6,860 nt of DNA from positions 1-6,860 of the forward strand of contig JAHJXD010000005.1 of NCBI GenBank assembly GCA_018827685.1, in the 5' to 3' direction. The notes under the pieces are model-generated. The model was not told where the DNA came from and did not search any database. It saw only the letters and a program-made list of their open reading frames with translations. Shown here in pieces: positions 6,464-6,860 of this stretch. The DNA comes from Patescibacteria group bacterium. Its GTDB lineage: Bacteria > Patescibacteriota > Patescibacteriia > Patescibacteriales > GWC2-42-12. The translations under genes and the position numbers were made by a program. Numbering within the stretch: the first letter of the stretch is position 1; the number at the start of each line of letters is the position of its first letter.

Positions 6464-6664
6464 CTACTTTATTAAATCATCAACACCAACCTCAAGCGCC
6501 TTGGCGATCTTGGTCAGGGTTTCGATTGTCGGGTTCTGATTAACGCCATTTTCAACCTTAACAATGGTATTGAGCGATAAATCAGCAAGGCGAGCTATCT
6601 TTTCGAGAGAATAGCCCTTTTTGCCCCGTAGCTTTCTTAAATTGTCCGAAATGTTATTTGACAT
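6464..6664 (-). CDS. XRE-family (HTH_3) transcriptional repressor
   Basis: A 66-aa protein consisting of a single Cro/C1-type helix-turn-helix domain. The signature runs LRKLRGKKGYSLEKIARLAD (~9-28), LSLNTIVKVENG (~29-40) with the recognition helix, NPTIETLTKIAKALEVG (~44-60) and a DDLIK end. Such minimal XRE proteins bind operators near their own promoter as dimers and often control defence, toxin-antitoxin or restriction operons, where they act as timing or level controllers (C proteins are one example). It is the first gene of the array, with an AT-rich promoter/operator region upstream and the RadC-like gene 4 nt downstream. The start at 6664 is preceded by GAAAG, a weak ribosome-binding sequence. 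Autoregulation is inferred from position. Confidence 0.93.
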   Translation of the reverse strand: MSNNISDNLRKLRGKKGYSLEKIARLADLSLNTIVKVENGVNQNPTIETLTKIAKALEVGVDDLIK

Positions 6665-6684
6665 TGCTTTCGTTATTGTTTAAC

Positions 6685-6733
6685 ATTATAGTATATAGAA
6701 TAGAATATATAGCATAATTTCTTGATACTACAA
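6685..6733 (-). promoter_or_regulatory. candidate promoter/operator region of the XRE-led operon
   Basis: On the minus strand TTGTAG (6733-6728) stands 16 nt from TATATA (6711-6706), a reasonable sigma-70-like pair. A perfect TATAAT also occurs at 6690-6685 but without a good -35. Between them the plus strand reads TATATAGAATAGAATATATA (6692-6711), a near-symmetric element with tandem AGAAT units that would suit a small HTH dimer. No experiment supports this; it is a reading of consensus matches in very AT-rich DNA. Confidence 0.4.
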
Positions 6734-6763
6734 TGATACATAATTTAAACAACTTTGCGCATC

Positions 6764-6817
6764 ACATCATCTAAAATGACACCAAGAGGCTCATTGATAC
6801 ATCATCTAAAAAGACAC
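6764..6817. repeat. two 19-bp direct repeats, 35-bp period
   Basis: ACATCATCTAAAATGACAC at 6764-6782 recurs at 6799-6817 as ACATCATCTAAAAAGACAC, with one mismatch. A degenerate third copy (ACATAATTTAAA) lies at 6738-6749. The repeats are upstream of the XRE gene and near the right window edge. They could be regulator-binding iterons or the subterminal transposase-binding repeats of an insertion sequence whose body lies outside the window. The rest of 6665-6860 shows no gene. Confidence 0.7.
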
Positions 6818-6860
6818 TGAAATTTATGGTAATATATTGGGCTAATTATTAACCTAATAT

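Noticed and set aside
152..6664. Alternative genetic code with TGA read as Gly or Trp
   Set aside because: TGA ends the HerA, AlwI-like, 90-aa and RadC-like frames at sensible places with the next gene following closely, and Trp codons are TGG.
6764..6817. CRISPR-like array from two 19-bp repeats
   Set aside because: Only two good copies with a 16-bp gap, repeats too short, no cas genes; better explained as operator repeats or a mobile-element end.

Overview
The window is an AT-rich gene island with every supported gene on the minus strand, so transcription runs from right to left. The gene content looks bacterial: XRE repressor, RadC-type HhH domain, Schlafen/AlbA regulator, restriction-type nucleases and a HerA ATPase. 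TGA is used as a stop by several genes and every Trp is TGG, so the genetic code is the standard one. Most starts have no convincing Shine-Dalgarno sequence. Together with the low GC, this fits Bacteroidota or Patescibacteria/CPR-like bacteria, but the host cannot be fixed from this window alone.

Region by region, in transcription order. (1) 6665-6860 has no gene. It holds a 19-bp direct repeat with 35-bp periodicity and an AT-rich promoter/operator region. (2) 6664-4826 is a tightly spaced trio: a small XRE repressor, a 63-aa orphan RadC N-terminal (HhH) domain, and an AlbA_2 (Schlafen-type) plus GHKL-ATPase plus winged-helix regulator of the COG2865 type. (3) 4825-4718 is a short spacer with a weak inverted repeat and several short direct repeats. 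(4) 4717-152 is a second block: a PLD-family (HKD) nuclease with a C-terminal winged-helix-like segment, a 90-aa unknown protein, an AlwI-family PD-(D/E)XK restriction endonuclease, and a HerA/DUF87 ATPase with about six N-terminal membrane segments. (5) 1-122 is different: its GC peaks near 58 % and it holds a Lys-rich open frame running off the left edge. It may be host backbone or the next gene.

The likely overall role is anti-mobile-element defence. Two nucleases from restriction-enzyme families are encoded next to a membrane-anchored HerA translocase, and no DNA methyltransferase is visible. This looks more like HerA-plus-effector defence systems (HerA-SIR2, HerA-DUF4297, HerA-nuclease) than a classical type IIS restriction-modification pair. 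The XRE/RadC_N/AlbA trio would be the control unit.

The AlwI-like gene has a notable lesion. Family-like coding sequence continues for 53 codons upstream of its first in-frame ATG but has no start. A good start (M-A-T-K-P-K-K) lies one frame away, joined through a run of five A. This is a one-base frameshift, a phase-variable tract or a sequencing error; the restored protein would be about 430 aa.
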